A stretch of 64,000 nucleotides of DNA from HGM04593 sp045647745 (GTDB taxonomy: Bacteria > Bacteroidota > Bacteroidia > Bacteroidales > Bacteroidaceae): assembly GCA_045647745.1 (NCBI GenBank), contig JAZRMQ010000064.1:1-64000 (forward strand), read 5' to 3'. Made by a program: the position numbers and the translations under genes. Below are positions 52,710 through 62,311 of this stretch, piece after piece. Every line of letters begins with the position of its first letter. The stretch's first letter is position 1. Below the pieces are notes generated by a model. That model saw only the letters and a program-made list of their open reading frames with translations. It had not been told where the DNA came from and ran no database searches.

Positions 52710-53969
52710 ATGTTCGATATATTTAAAGGACAAAAAGGACTAACGTTGTTCGCAACCATATTCATTATATTATATGGTGTATATTATATACAAATAGATT
52801 CTTTTGCAACACAAGCGCCAATTAAATTGGCATTGATGGTGTCATCGATTTTCGTATTGCTGTTCTATACATTCAAAACGTCAAAAGCTTTTATTTGGGG
52901 TACTATATATTTGATAGTCCAATATAGTGTAGCAAGTTTTCACCCGAACACGTTCCGTTGGAGCACCTATATATACTCCATTTTGTTGACGTTAACATAC
53001 GTTTGTTTCTACAACCTTGTATATATTGAAAAAGTATTCACAATAAACCATTTTATTAGAATATGCAAATGGTTTATGATGCTCTGCTTTGTTGTGTGTG
53101 TAGTACAGCAAGTTTTTATATTGATGGGCATTAAATATTTGCCTGCAATAAACCTATGGTTCATATTGGACCGAGGCATTGGATGTAATTCTTTATTCGC
53201 AGAACCAAGCCACTTTGCACGTTTTATGTTAGTATTTTACTATGCTTATGTAAAATGCTGCGAGTATAAACGCGGCGAAGGACCTTTTACTTTAAGCGAG
53301 CTTTTTAGTGGAGAACACAAATGGGTTACAATACGTTTCCTATGGATGATGCTTACAATGGGTAGCGGAACGGCTTTTGTATGCTTGATATTTTTCGCTT
53401 TATATTTTGTGCGCGAGCATAATTGGTATTATGTGATTCCCACATTGATTATAGGTTATGTATTGATACAAAATTCAGGTATTGAAGCGCTTGACAGAGC
53501 AACAAATGTGATAGAAGCAACAGCAACACTAGACAAAAAAACGGTGCAACAGACCGATGGTTCGGCGGCAGCGCGAATATCCCCTATCATAAACTCAATA
53601 AATGCAGATTTTAGCAAAAAAGAGACTTGGTTGGGATATGGCATTGATCATGGTAAGAACAGAGATGCCTTTAGAAATCAAACATCCACACTATTTGAGG
53701 ATTATGGCTTTGTATTGTATTTAATATCTCTAATATTAGCCTTCTCTTGCGCTTATCGTTTTTTCTCTCTTGCCACATTATTTATGTTCACCGGAGTAGG
53801 AGGCGCCGTAGGTAATAACATACAATATCTTTGGGAGCTCGCAATGGTGATGACTTGTGTGAGATACTTTTATGAGAACAGATACAACCCCGAAATATAT
53901 GAAGATGAGATTGAAGAGGTTGAAGAGGTTGAAGAAAATAAAGATATTTCAACTATTGAACAAAGCTAA
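52710..53969 (+). CDS. Wzy-like O-antigen/capsule polymerase
   Basis: A 419-residue membrane protein with about ten to eleven hydrophobic segments and a large periplasmic loop. The segment NSLFAEPSHFARFMLVFYYA and the later ARISPIINSI match the EPSHFA-type pattern often seen in Wzy proteins, and it is the only polymerase candidate in the window. The C-terminal 30 residues are very acidic (EIEEVEEVEENKD) with a short DNA repeat. Function is inferred from topology and context, as Wzy sequences are poorly conserved. Confidence 0.75.
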   Translation: MFDIFKGQKGLTLFATIFIILYGVYYIQIDSFATQAPIKLALMVSSIFVLLFYTFKTSKAFIWGTIYLIVQYSVASFHPNTFRWSTYIYSILLTLTYVCFYNLVYIEKVFTINHFIRICKWFMMLCFVVCVVQQVFILMGIKYLPAINLWFILDRGIGCNSLFAEPSHFARFMLVFYYAYVKCCEYKRGEGPFTLSELFSGEHKWVTIRFLWMMLTMGSGTAFVCLIFFALYFVREHNWYYVIPTLIIGYVLIQNSGIEALDRATNVIEATATLDKKTVQQTDGSAAARISPIINSINADFSKKETWLGYGIDHGKNRDAFRNQTSTLFEDYGFVLYLISLILAFSCAYRFFSLATLFMFTGVGGAVGNNIQYLWELAMVMTCVRYFYENRYNPEIYEDEIEEVEEVEENKDISTIEQS

Positions 53970-53981
53970 CAAACCATAATT

Positions 53982-54917
53982 ATGAGCCTTATAAATTTCT
54001 TTGACAACAGACGCTTTTGGGGAGGCAAACGAAATAAATTCCTGCAAAAGATTTATTTCTACGGCATCTGCAATAAACTAATAGAGATTATTGCAAATAT
54101 AACTCTTCCGCTCTATTTACGCTTAACAAGAAACAATCCACAATACACAATCCCCCCAAGCGATAAAAAAAGCGACAGATATATTATATCGTTAACATCA
54201 TTCAAGCCAAGAATACCCAAATTGTGGATGGTTGTAGAGTCTATACTCAGAAATAATGTCAAGCCAGACAAAATTATTCTTTATTTGCAGCTCGATTCAA
54301 TGAACGACGTACCAAAGGAACTGATAGAGCAACAGAAAAGAGGTGTAGAAATTGTATTATGCAGCACCGAATTAAGATCGCACAATAAATACTACCACGC
54401 AATAGAAAATTATCCCGAAGATTGCATAATTACTATTGATGATGATATATTCTACCGCAATGATTTTATGCAATCATTCGTGAGTTTGCACAAGCAATAT
54501 CCAAAAGCGATTATTGCCAATAGAGCAAAAACAATTATAAGTGGCTCAACACTATACAAAGAGTGGCCAGACACTGAAGAACAAGAAGAAAACATCTGTA
54601 TGCTACCTATCGGAGTTGGCGGAGTCTTATACCCTCCTCATAGCCTGTATGCAGATGTTTTAGAGAAACATTTGATAAAAGAACTTTGCTTAACCGCCGA
54701 TGACGTGTGGCTCTCTTGTATGAGCATTTTACAAAGAACGCCAAAGGTTTTCAGTAACTACAAACAGGGGTTTGTGAGCATAAGAATACGAAACAACACA
54801 TCCCTTTTTGATATAAATCTCGAACGCAATCAAGTTTGTGTTGACAATCTAAACGCCTACTATGGCAAGAAATTGGGTATAAGGCCTTTTATTGACCTAC
54901 CGCAGAAAGAAGAATAA
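53982..54917 (+). CDS. Putative glycosyltransferase, GT-A-like
   Basis: A 311-residue protein with ISLTSFKPRIPKLWMVVESI, DKIILYLQLDSMND and the metal-binding DCIITIDDDIFYRNDFM (residues about 147-163), the pattern of a GT-A fold glycosyltransferase outside the main GT2 set. IGVGGVLYPPHSLYAD and ADDVWLSCMSIL follow in the acceptor half. Sugar and linkage unknown. Confidence 0.72.
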   Translation: MSLINFFDNRRFWGGKRNKFLQKIYFYGICNKLIEIIANITLPLYLRLTRNNPQYTIPPSDKKSDRYIISLTSFKPRIPKLWMVVESILRNNVKPDKIILYLQLDSMNDVPKELIEQQKRGVEIVLCSTELRSHNKYYHAIENYPEDCIITIDDDIFYRNDFMQSFVSLHKQYPKAIIANRAKTIISGSTLYKEWPDTEEQEENICMLPIGVGGVLYPPHSLYADVLEKHLIKELCLTADDVWLSCMSILQRTPKVFSNYKQGFVSIRIRNNTSLFDINLERNQVCVDNLNAYYGKKLGIRPFIDLPQKEE

Positions 54918-54945
54918 TCGAAAAACTTTAACCATTTGCAATTAT

Positions 54946-55509
54946 ATGAATCAAAGCCATCCAACAAGAAAAAGGAATAAATTTCTTGAATATTTTTCTT
55001 TAGTTTTATATTATGGGTTCGCATATTGGTTGCCTAATTTTGACTCCCGTTTCTTTGGCAAAGCATCAAACGCCATAAGAGTGTGGTGTGTAAGGAACAT
55101 TTTTGAATATGTTGGCAAAGGTGTCAACATTGGAAGAAAAGCGAACTTTGGCCGAGGACATAACATTCGCATTGGCACACGCTCTAATATTGGTCCTAAT
55201 TGCGTCGTTCCGTCAAATATTATAATAGGCAATGATGTTATGATGGGCCCCGACAATTATTTTTTCCACTCTTTCACACACGAAATAAGCGACGTAACAA
55301 AACCAATGATAGAACAAGGACAAAAAATTCTTGATGGAAGAACCGAAATTTGTGATGATATATGGATTGGAAAAGATTGTCTTTTTATGCCTTGTAAAAA
55401 GATTGGCTCACATTCGATTGTTGGTGCAAGAAGCGTTGTTACAAAGGATGTCCCGGAATATGTGATAGTTGCAGGCAACCCTGCAAAGATTATAAGAGAA
55501 CGTAAATAA
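54946..55509 (+). CDS. Hexapeptide-repeat acyltransferase (LbH fold)
   Basis: A 187-residue left-handed beta-helix protein with repeats [IV]G-type (GVNIGRKANFGRGHNIRIG, RSNIGPNCVVPSN, IIIGNDVMMGPDN) and the C-terminal IVGARSVVTKDVPEYVIVAG closing coil typical of CoA-dependent sugar O-acetyltransferases. An upstream TTG at 54892 would overlap the previous gene; the ATG at 54946 fits better. It probably acetylates a repeat-unit sugar in the cytosol. Confidence 0.85.
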   Translation: MNQSHPTRKRNKFLEYFSLVLYYGFAYWLPNFDSRFFGKASNAIRVWCVRNIFEYVGKGVNIGRKANFGRGHNIRIGTRSNIGPNCVVPSNIIIGNDVMMGPDNYFFHSFTHEISDVTKPMIEQGQKILDGRTEICDDIWIGKDCLFMPCKKIGSHSIVGARSVVTKDVPEYVIVAGNPAKIIRERK

Positions 55510-55537
55510 TCATTCTTCATTTTTTATCACACGAGCA

Positions 55538-56497
55538 ATGACCAACCTCACCCTTGCCATTTGCGTTTATAACGCCGAAAAGTATATAAAAGAGACGCTT
55601 GAGAGCGTTATGGCACAAACTATGCAGGATTTTCACCTGCTTATTGTCAATGACTGCAGCACCGATGAGAGCCTTGCTGTCATCGAAAAGTTTTTTGCCG
55701 AACATCCAAGGCAAGTTGAAATAATTACGCTTACCAATAATAGAGGCGCTGCAAATGCAAGAAATTTTGCAATTTCACACGCCACCACCAAATATTTTTT
55801 ATTCATTGACTCCGACGACCTGTTAGAACCAACACTTATAGAAAAAGAGTATACCGCAATTTCTAATGACGACGCCCTAATAGGTGTTTCTTGCTGGAAC
55901 GATTTTATTGATGCGAAGGGTAAAAAAATTCACGGAGGCACTTTCCTTGGGGAAAAGACCAAAGAGGCGTTTATTGAAAAGGCGAGCAAACGAAAATTGA
56001 TATTCCTCCCCATCCACACAATGTTTGATAGGGATTACGCAATCAAAGCCGGTAACATAAGAATAGATGGATTCCCCGAGGGCAAACCACGTTATCAGGA
56101 TTTTTGTGAAGAGCTTGATATGTGGACTCGTATGAGCGATTTTTACAAGCAAGGAAAAGCAATAATCGCACTTCCCGAGGTGCTGTATCACTACCGCAAG
56201 ATGGACGGACTCTCTTCAAATCATTTTAATATGATACTGAAGATGCGCTACACAAAAAAGAATCTTTTAAGGCGCAGAGACGGAGAGAAAGAACTTACTT
56301 TCACCCAATTTTATAATTCCTTGACACCCAAAGAGATTAAAAGCCTGAAACGCGACGCCAAAGCCGCCGACGCTTTGCGTAACGGAGTATTTTATCTCAA
56401 GCGCAAGAGTATATTCAAAGCCACGTGGGAGATATTAAAATCTATCTACTACCGCCCGGGGTATATTTTTGACAAATTGAAACATAATTTCAAATAG
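55538..56497 (+). CDS. Glycosyltransferase family 2
   Basis: A 319-residue GT-A enzyme: LAICVYNAEKYIKETLESVM, LLIVNDCSTDESLAVIEKFF, RGAANARNFAISHATTKYFL and the metal-binding FIDSDDLLEPT. ENSG-like replaced by LTNNRGA. YQDFCEELDMWTRM lies at the catalytic-base region. Sugar unknown. It is followed by a 165-bp gap with a small hairpin (TTACACT/AGTGTAA, 56562-56587). Confidence 0.88.
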   Translation: MTNLTLAICVYNAEKYIKETLESVMAQTMQDFHLLIVNDCSTDESLAVIEKFFAEHPRQVEIITLTNNRGAANARNFAISHATTKYFLFIDSDDLLEPTLIEKEYTAISNDDALIGVSCWNDFIDAKGKKIHGGTFLGEKTKEAFIEKASKRKLIFLPIHTMFDRDYAIKAGNIRIDGFPEGKPRYQDFCEELDMWTRMSDFYKQGKAIIALPEVLYHYRKMDGLSSNHFNMILKMRYTKKNLLRRRDGEKELTFTQFYNSLTPKEIKSLKRDAKAADALRNGVFYLKRKSIFKATWEILKSIYYRPGYIFDKLKHNFK

Positions 56498-56662
56498 AGG
56501 TCTTTAAATATTGTAAGATGTTATATTTCAAGAATGTATAATAACAAAAGAAATATAGTTCTTACACTAATCGATAAGAGAGTGTAAAAAGGTGCAAGAT
56601 GCAATAAAACATTTAGACAAACAGACAATTAACAAACAAAAGTCTAATAGAGAAAGAAATCT

Positions 56663-57598
56663 ATGAGAAGCTATTCCCTTGACACCTTAAAATTTTTATG
56701 TGCAATACTTGTAATTTTTATACACACGCCACAACCAAAGATTTGGTCTGAATATATTACACCAATCATACGTTGTGCCGTCCCTATATTTTTCATAATG
56801 TCGGGATATTTTACATACGGCAGAAAAAATCTTATACATACCATAAAGAAGAGAATACGGAGTCTTTTTTCTATTTTCTGTGTTGTATTCCTTTTTTATT
56901 TTTCATTTTTTTTAATTGCAAATGGAAGGGACTCTCTAGAACATTTACAAATGTTACTGTCGCATAATTTTATATTATTAAATTCGGTTCCTTATTGTAT
57001 GCACCTATGGTATATCACCGCATATATTTATGTCCTTCTTATTATGTTGTTAGTTGAAAAATACAATTTGTATAAATGGCTCTTTTTTATAACGCCAATA
57101 CTACTCTTAACAGCATTAACACTCGGTAAATATAGCGAAATAATACTGAACTATAATTTCCCAACAAATTACACAAGAAATTTCCTTTTTACAGGGCTTC
57201 CCTTTTTTACATTAGGGATGATTATCAAAAAAGCAAAACAATTGCCAAACATATATATAGCCGGAATTTCGTGTATCATATTCTATATTTTGGGAATTAT
57301 AGAAACTTGGAATACTAACAATCGGGGAGAGTTATACGCATCTAATATATTCCTTTCACTATCAATATTTATTTTGTTTATAAATATAGAACAGACGAAA
57401 GATAATATTTTTTCAAAAATTGGAAGAGAAGATAGTTTATATATATATTTATTACACTTCATTATTGCAACCGGTATAACACGACTTTGTGATATACTTC
57501 CATCGTTGGTATATTTTAGCGCTCTTATAACATTGTCACTAACACTTTTTCTAATATATATATTGAGAAAACTTAAAATTATAGGCACAATTATCTGA
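56663..57598 (+). CDS. Acyltransferase family 3 (second membrane O-acyltransferase)
   Basis: A 311-residue inner-membrane protein with about ten hydrophobic segments. The start SYSLDTLKFLCAILVIFIHT has the conserved histidine, and AVPIFFIMSGYFTYGRK fits the family. The DNA is very AT-rich and the gene is bracketed by 165-bp and 111-bp gaps with hairpins, unlike the tight packing around it, so it may be a later insertion. Confidence 0.82.
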   Translation: MRSYSLDTLKFLCAILVIFIHTPQPKIWSEYITPIIRCAVPIFFIMSGYFTYGRKNLIHTIKKRIRSLFSIFCVVFLFYFSFFLIANGRDSLEHLQMLLSHNFILLNSVPYCMHLWYITAYIYVLLIMLLVEKYNLYKWLFFITPILLLTALTLGKYSEIILNYNFPTNYTRNFLFTGLPFFTLGMIIKKAKQLPNIYIAGISCIIFYILGIIETWNTNNRGELYASNIFLSLSIFILFINIEQTKDNIFSKIGREDSLYIYLLHFIIATGITRLCDILPSLVYFSALITLSLTLFLIYILRKLKIIGTII

Positions 57599-57620
57599 AC
57601 AAGATATATTTATCTTGTTC
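57597..57620 (+). terminator. Hairpin after the second acyltransferase gene
   Basis: A perfect 10-bp stem GAACAAGATA/TATCTTGTTC with the loop TATT starts inside the stop codon. It lacks a T-run, so it may be an RNA-stability or attenuating hairpin rather than a true terminator. Confidence 0.45.
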
Positions 57621-57668
57621 ACCTGAAATGATGCGTATTCTATAGATTGAAGAAATTAAAACAATATA

Positions 57669-57693
57669 ACCAAAGAGATATCTGCTCTTTGGT
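57669..57693 (+). promoter_or_regulatory. Second hairpin before the nucleotidyltransferase-kinase gene
   Basis: A perfect 9-bp stem ACCAAAGAG/CTCTTTGGT with a 7-nt loop, 16 bp before the start at 57710. With the hairpin at 57597 it forms a pair in a 111-bp gap. It could hide the start or mark an insertion junction. Confidence 0.4.
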
Positions 57694-57709
57694 CTAAAAG
57701 CAAAAAATT

Positions 57710-59023
57710 ATGTCAACAATAGAACATATTACAGAAATAATCGGTTTCCTTAACGCAAATACCAATTATGCGGTATTGCGCAATTTTGAAGGGCTGCCCG
57801 ACAAAAACAACAGCCGAGATATTGATATTATCATCACTCGCGACAGCTACAAAAAGGCGAAAAAAGCCCTTGTAGAGCTCATTGACCGCAGCGGTTGGAA
57901 GATTATCACCTATCTGAACAGCGACCGCCTCATAAGCTACGTGTGCGCCGCAACAACCGAGGAGAGCACCGAGATTGTGCAGTGGGATTTCTTCTTCGAC
58001 ACATCGGTGTGGGGAGTGCAACTGATGAGCGCCGAGGAGTTTTTAAAGCACAAACAGTTCAATGGCTTCCTCTATTATGTGGGCGTTGAGTGTCAATTCC
58101 TCGACAAGATACTATACAACAGCGCTGTGGGCAGCAAATACCCCGAGAAATACCGCGCAACACGCGAGGCTGCGGAGAATAGCGATTTTGTAAAAGAGAA
58201 GATTAAGCAAATATTTGGTTGCAGCAGTGTGGATGAGTGTGAGAAAAGACGCGGAAAAGGGCTCTTCTTCAAAGCATTGTGGAACAACCTTAAAAGCCGA
58301 CCATTTGGAGTGCTTGCCGGAATATTCCTGTTCCTTTACACCTTTATTGGCAACTATCTGCGCTCGCGCACCGGTTTCAGCATTGGCTTCACCGGCCCCG
58401 ATGGCAGCGGCAAGACAACCGTCATTGACACAATACTAGAGCGCATTGCACCGGTGTTCAAAGACGCACACAAATACTACCACTTTCGCCCCACCCTCTT
58501 TGGAAATTTGGGCGAGGTGGCACACTCAACCGGCATAAAAAAGGAGGTAGACCGCAACTACAGCGCCCCGCATCGCGGAGGCAAGACAGGCAAAATAAAT
58601 TCATTCCTGCGCCTCTGCTACTATTCACTGGATTATATCATCGGTTATTTTGTAAAGGTAAAATCGGTCATAAGAATCACGCGTGTGGTTGTTTTCGACC
58701 GCTACTACACCGATATAATCTGCGACAGCCACCGCTCACGCATATACCTGAGCCCCAAATTCCTCTATTGGTGGGGCAAACTCTTTATCCCAACCTTGAA
58801 CTATAACATCCTGCTCACAGCAAGCAGCGAAACAATCCTTGCACGCAAACGCGAGCTCGATGAGGAGGGCATAAGAGCCATCAATGCAAAGATAGACTAC
58901 CTCGCAGGGAAAAAGGGATATACTAAGGTGATGAACGAGAGCACACCCAACGTGGCAGTAAACGAAATACTTACCTTTGTGTTCGACAAACAGCACAAGA
59001 AGAACTTAAAAAGATTAAGATAA
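57710..59023 (+). CDS. Nucleotidyltransferase and thymidylate-kinase-like fusion protein
   Basis: A 437-residue two-domain protein. The N-terminal half is a minimal nucleotidyltransferase fold: YAVLRNFEGLPD, then Asp37 and Asp39 (SRDIDIII) and a third Asp at 93 (IVQWDFFFD), the expected metal triad. Its GS loop is poor (NNSRD). A hydrophobic helix (about 198-215) leads to a P-loop kinase half with Walker A GPDGSGKT (229-236), the DRYYTD motif (330-335) as in thymidylate kinases, and a LID-like RKRELDEEG. It is unlikely to be a housekeeping dTMP kinase. In capsule loci such fusions are uncharacterised; phosphorylation or nucleotidylation of a glycan precursor is my inference. Confidence 0.75.
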   Translation: MSTIEHITEIIGFLNANTNYAVLRNFEGLPDKNNSRDIDIIITRDSYKKAKKALVELIDRSGWKIITYLNSDRLISYVCAATTEESTEIVQWDFFFDTSVWGVQLMSAEEFLKHKQFNGFLYYVGVECQFLDKILYNSAVGSKYPEKYRATREAAENSDFVKEKIKQIFGCSSVDECEKRRGKGLFFKALWNNLKSRPFGVLAGIFLFLYTFIGNYLRSRTGFSIGFTGPDGSGKTTVIDTILERIAPVFKDAHKYYHFRPTLFGNLGEVAHSTGIKKEVDRNYSAPHRGGKTGKINSFLRLCYYSLDYIIGYFVKVKSVIRITRVVVFDRYYTDIICDSHRSRIYLSPKFLYWWGKLFIPTLNYNILLTASSETILARKRELDEEGIRAINAKIDYLAGKKGYTKVMNESTPNVAVNEILTFVFDKQHKKNLKRLR

Positions 59024-59036
59024 TAGGCCGGGAAGT

Positions 59037-59987
59037 ATGATTAAAAAGATATTCAACCGCATAAACTTAGTTTGCAAAGAGACTATTTCACTGCTCCGCA
59101 GTGGATGGTCTATAGGCTACGTTATATGGAATTTCATTTGGTGGTTGTCGTGGAGTCTTAAATTACAAAAACTCAACAAAATAGCAACTGACAAAAAGAC
59201 CATCTACATTGAAAAACATCTTTTAAAACATTATAGTGATATTATAGAAAAATATCGCACAGCAAAAGAGAGTTGTTGCGAGTGTAAGGATTTTAAAATT
59301 TGGGTATTCTGGGGACAAGGCAAAGACAAGATGCCAGCTTTGGTTAAAGCTTGCTATAATAAGATGATACAGAACAATCCCAACGTACAATTCATTGATA
59401 TGGGGAATGTCCGTTCGTTTGTTAATATCCCTGAAATTGTATATGAAAAACTAAATAGAAAAGAGATTTCTTATACAAATTTCAGCGATATTCTTCGTAA
59501 TTCTCTTTTGGCACAACACGGAGGAGTTTGGATAGACAGCACAGTCTGGTTCCCACACAAAATGCCAAATATAATTCAAGAATGCACTATATTCTCTCCT
59601 CATAATGTCGAAAGTGACACAACATTGGTAGGTTATGCATTAGGAAGTAATAAAATTGCTAGTGTAACATTTTCTTTTATGAGAGATATGCTGACTGCTG
59701 TTTGTGTAAAAGAAAAAACTTGGCCAGATTATTTGTTGATGGGATATTTATTTGATTTTGCATATAAAAATATCCCTGCAACAAAAACAGCAATAGATGA
59801 AACACCACAAAACAACACTCGCCGCTTTATGCTCTTTGCTTTAATGAACAAGCCTTGGAATGAGGAGGTGTACAACGACTTAATAAAGGATAATTTCATT
59901 TTTAAATTGAGTTATAAAGCCAATTACAAGTTAACTTGTGATGGGGAGAAGACATTCTATGCACAATTGATAGAAAACAATAAATGA
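59037..59987 (+). CDS. Capsular polysaccharide synthesis protein (Caps_synth, GT32-like)
   Basis: A 316-residue GT-A-like enzyme of the Caps_synth family: KIWVFWGQGKDKMPALVKAC, then ISYTNFSDILRNSLLAQHGG and the metal-binding WIDSTVWFPH, the DXD-like site of GT32-type sugar transferases. A hydrophobic N-terminal stretch (about 20-40) may anchor it. It overlaps the next gene by 4 bp. AT-rich. Confidence 0.85.
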   Translation: MIKKIFNRINLVCKETISLLRSGWSIGYVIWNFIWWLSWSLKLQKLNKIATDKKTIYIEKHLLKHYSDIIEKYRTAKESCCECKDFKIWVFWGQGKDKMPALVKACYNKMIQNNPNVQFIDMGNVRSFVNIPEIVYEKLNRKEISYTNFSDILRNSLLAQHGGVWIDSTVWFPHKMPNIIQECTIFSPHNVESDTTLVGYALGSNKIASVTFSFMRDMLTAVCVKEKTWPDYLLMGYLFDFAYKNIPATKTAIDETPQNNTRRFMLFALMNKPWNEEVYNDLIKDNFIFKLSYKANYKLTCDGEKTFYAQLIENNK

Positions 59988-61033
59988 GCCAGCACAATAC
60001 ATATATATCTGCAGCTAAAGGCCTTGTAATAATCCTAATGGTTATTGGGCACTCTGGAGCACCATCTGGCCTTGCTGGCAGTATCTACCTTTTTCATATG
60101 CCTTGCTTTTTCTTAATTTCGGGTTATCTGTTTAAGGAAAAACATCTGAACGACACTAAAACATTTATTTTAAAGAAGGTAAAAGGTTTATATTTACCAT
60201 TTGTAAAATGGTCATTAATATTCTTGTTATTTCATAATATACTTTACCATCTAAATCTTTATGGTATAAAGTATAACACGAGTGATTTTCTTTCAAAAGT
60301 TTTTCACATCTTGACAATAACCGGTAGTGAACAATTATTGGGTGGCTTTTGGTTTTTGAAAGAATTGTTGTATGCCTCAATAATATCTTTTTTTGTTTTC
60401 AAATTATTGCAGACTTTAAAACTGAATTTAAAATTATCGACACTGATTGTTTGCTCTTTATTGTTTGTGCTGTTGGCATTTATTCAAAGTGTCATCACTT
60501 TTAAGATTCCAACAATTGGCAGCAAAACACTATTAGCCACAAGTTATTTTATAGCAGGTGTTGCTCTATCAAAAATTGATAACACTTTTATAAACCTAGA
60601 TAAGCTAAAGGTTGGTATAATACTATTTATAGCATTTATTGTCTCCTCTTTTTTTGTAAAAGGCGGAATGACAGAACAAGGATATTCCATTTTTCCATAT
60701 TATGCAACATCACTCATTGGCTCGGTTGCCATAATTTATCTAATAAAATATTTAGGAGAAAAGGTTGTAAATATTTTGGATTATGTTGGCAAAAAGACCT
60801 TGTATGTCCTTATTTTTCATTTTATATCGTTTAAGATTGTGTCTCTTGTATTAATAATAGCAAGCAAAGCACCTTTAACAAAACTAGCCTCTTTTCCTGT
60901 TTTTGAAAGCACCAATAATTACTCTTGGGTTATTTATTCCATTGTTGGAGTTATTATTCCCTTACTCATTGAAGAGGGAATGAATAGGTTTTCTTTATTT
61001 TGGGACAAGAGAAATTTCCTAAAAAGAGCATAA
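59984..61033 (+). CDS. Acyltransferase family 3 (third membrane O-acyltransferase)
   Basis: A 349-residue inner-membrane protein with about ten hydrophobic segments. The N-terminal YISAAKGLVIILMVIGHSGA has the conserved histidine, and LFHMPCFFLISGYLFKEKHL fits the family. It overlaps Caps_synth by 4 bp and the next gene by 1 bp. Third such gene in the locus, so the polymer is expected to be heavily O-acylated. Confidence 0.85.
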   Translation: MSQHNTYISAAKGLVIILMVIGHSGAPSGLAGSIYLFHMPCFFLISGYLFKEKHLNDTKTFILKKVKGLYLPFVKWSLIFLLFHNILYHLNLYGIKYNTSDFLSKVFHILTITGSEQLLGGFWFLKELLYASIISFFVFKLLQTLKLNLKLSTLIVCSLLFVLLAFIQSVITFKIPTIGSKTLLATSYFIAGVALSKIDNTFINLDKLKVGIILFIAFIVSSFFVKGGMTEQGYSIFPYYATSLIGSVAIIYLIKYLGEKVVNILDYVGKKTLYVLIFHFISFKIVSLVLIIASKAPLTKLASFPVFESTNNYSWVIYSIVGVIIPLLIEEGMNRFSLFWDKRNFLKRA

Positions 61034-62268
61034 TGAAGCAAAAGACAAAAATATTCGTTTCGGCTTATGCTTGTGAGCCGGGGCTTGGCAGCGAGATTGG
61101 TGTTGGATGGCACTGGGTGCTCGAGATGTCGAAACACTTTGAGTTGTGGGTGCTCACACGCGAGAGTAATCGTGGCACTATTGAGCCGTGGATTGCCCAG
61201 CATCCGGAATTTGCGGGCATACACTTTCTTTACTTTGACCTGCCAAAATGGGCTCGATTTTGGAAGAAAGGTATGCGTGGCGTGCGCACATACTACAATA
61301 TTTGGCAATTGTGCACCAACAGCATTGTAAAGCGCACAATGCGCGAGAATAACATCAAGGTGTTCCACCACCTTACATACGGTAACGTGCTATGGAAAGT
61401 GAGCTCATACGGGCAAAAGCAGTTCTTCGTTTGGGGGCCAGTGGGTGGTCTTGAGACTATCCCGGCAGAATATAGCCGTCACTATGCTCGCAAGAGCCGG
61501 CTCATTGAGTGGGTGCGCCGCTTGGCGGTGAAGGCTCTGCCACTGAATTTTGGGTTCAAGAGACGTTGCAAGAATGCCGACCTTATATTGTGTAAAACAG
61601 AGATTACGCGTGCCCTTATACCGGCAAAGCAACGGCACAAAAGCGTGCTTTTCACCGATGTGGCTGTTGAAAAAGAATCAACGACCACCACAAAAAACAA
61701 AAACAATGAGAGCATTGAATTTATCACCATTGGGCGCCTCGATGCTTGGCGTGGGTTCGACCTTGTCATCGAGAGCTTTGCACGCGTGGCAAAAGAGAAT
61801 AAAAATCTGCATTTGACCATTGTAGGCAAGGGCGCCGACAAGGAACGCTTGAAAGATATTGCCCAAAGACTTGGCGTGCAGGAAAAGATAACGTTCGCCG
61901 GCAAGGTAACAATGGACGAATACTATCGTTTGCTTGCTGCAGCCGACGTTGTTGTGAACGCATCGCTAAAAGAGGGGGCTGTGACAGTTTCATTCGACTC
62001 AATGGCAATGGGCAAGCCCCTTATATGCCTTGACACGACAGGCTATACACGATATTTTTCTAACGAATACGCCGTTGTTATTCCACGCACAGCACGCGAG
62101 GAGGTTGTAACAAATTTAGCAACGGCAATGGAGCGCTTGTCAAATGCCGACGAGCGCGTGTCTATTGGCGAAAAGGCAAGAAATGCAGGAGCGCAGTTCA
62201 CTTGGCAGGCTCGTGGCGAGGAGTACAAGGAGTTGCTGATGAAAAACTTAGAGAAATTATGCAAATAA
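61033..62268 (+). CDS. Glycosyltransferase family 4
   Basis: A 411-residue GT-B enzyme. The start MKQKTKIFVSAYACEPGLGS with GSEIGVGWHW is the acceptor-side loop of a GT4 subgroup common in Bacteroidales. FITIGRLDAWRGFDLVIESF and SLKEGAVTVSFDSMAMGKPL supply the donor site. I chose the ATG at 61033, which shares a base with the previous stop (TAATG). Higher GC than the two genes before it, so it probably belongs to the older backbone. Confidence 0.9.
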   Translation: MKQKTKIFVSAYACEPGLGSEIGVGWHWVLEMSKHFELWVLTRESNRGTIEPWIAQHPEFAGIHFLYFDLPKWARFWKKGMRGVRTYYNIWQLCTNSIVKRTMRENNIKVFHHLTYGNVLWKVSSYGQKQFFVWGPVGGLETIPAEYSRHYARKSRLIEWVRRLAVKALPLNFGFKRRCKNADLILCKTEITRALIPAKQRHKSVLFTDVAVEKESTTTTKNKNNESIEFITIGRLDAWRGFDLVIESFARVAKENKNLHLTIVGKGADKERLKDIAQRLGVQEKITFAGKVTMDEYYRLLAAADVVVNASLKEGAVTVSFDSMAMGKPLICLDTTGYTRYFSNEYAVVIPRTAREEVVTNLATAMERLSNADERVSIGEKARNAGAQFTWQARGEEYKELLMKNLEKLCK

Positions 62269-62311
62269 TTTCAGAGAAGGTTATAAAACTAAAAGGCAAA
62301 AATCATATATA

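Noticed and set aside
57710..59023. Housekeeping thymidylate kinase (tmk)
   Set aside because: The kinase half is fused to a nucleotidyltransferase-like domain and lies in a capsule locus; length and layout differ from tmk.
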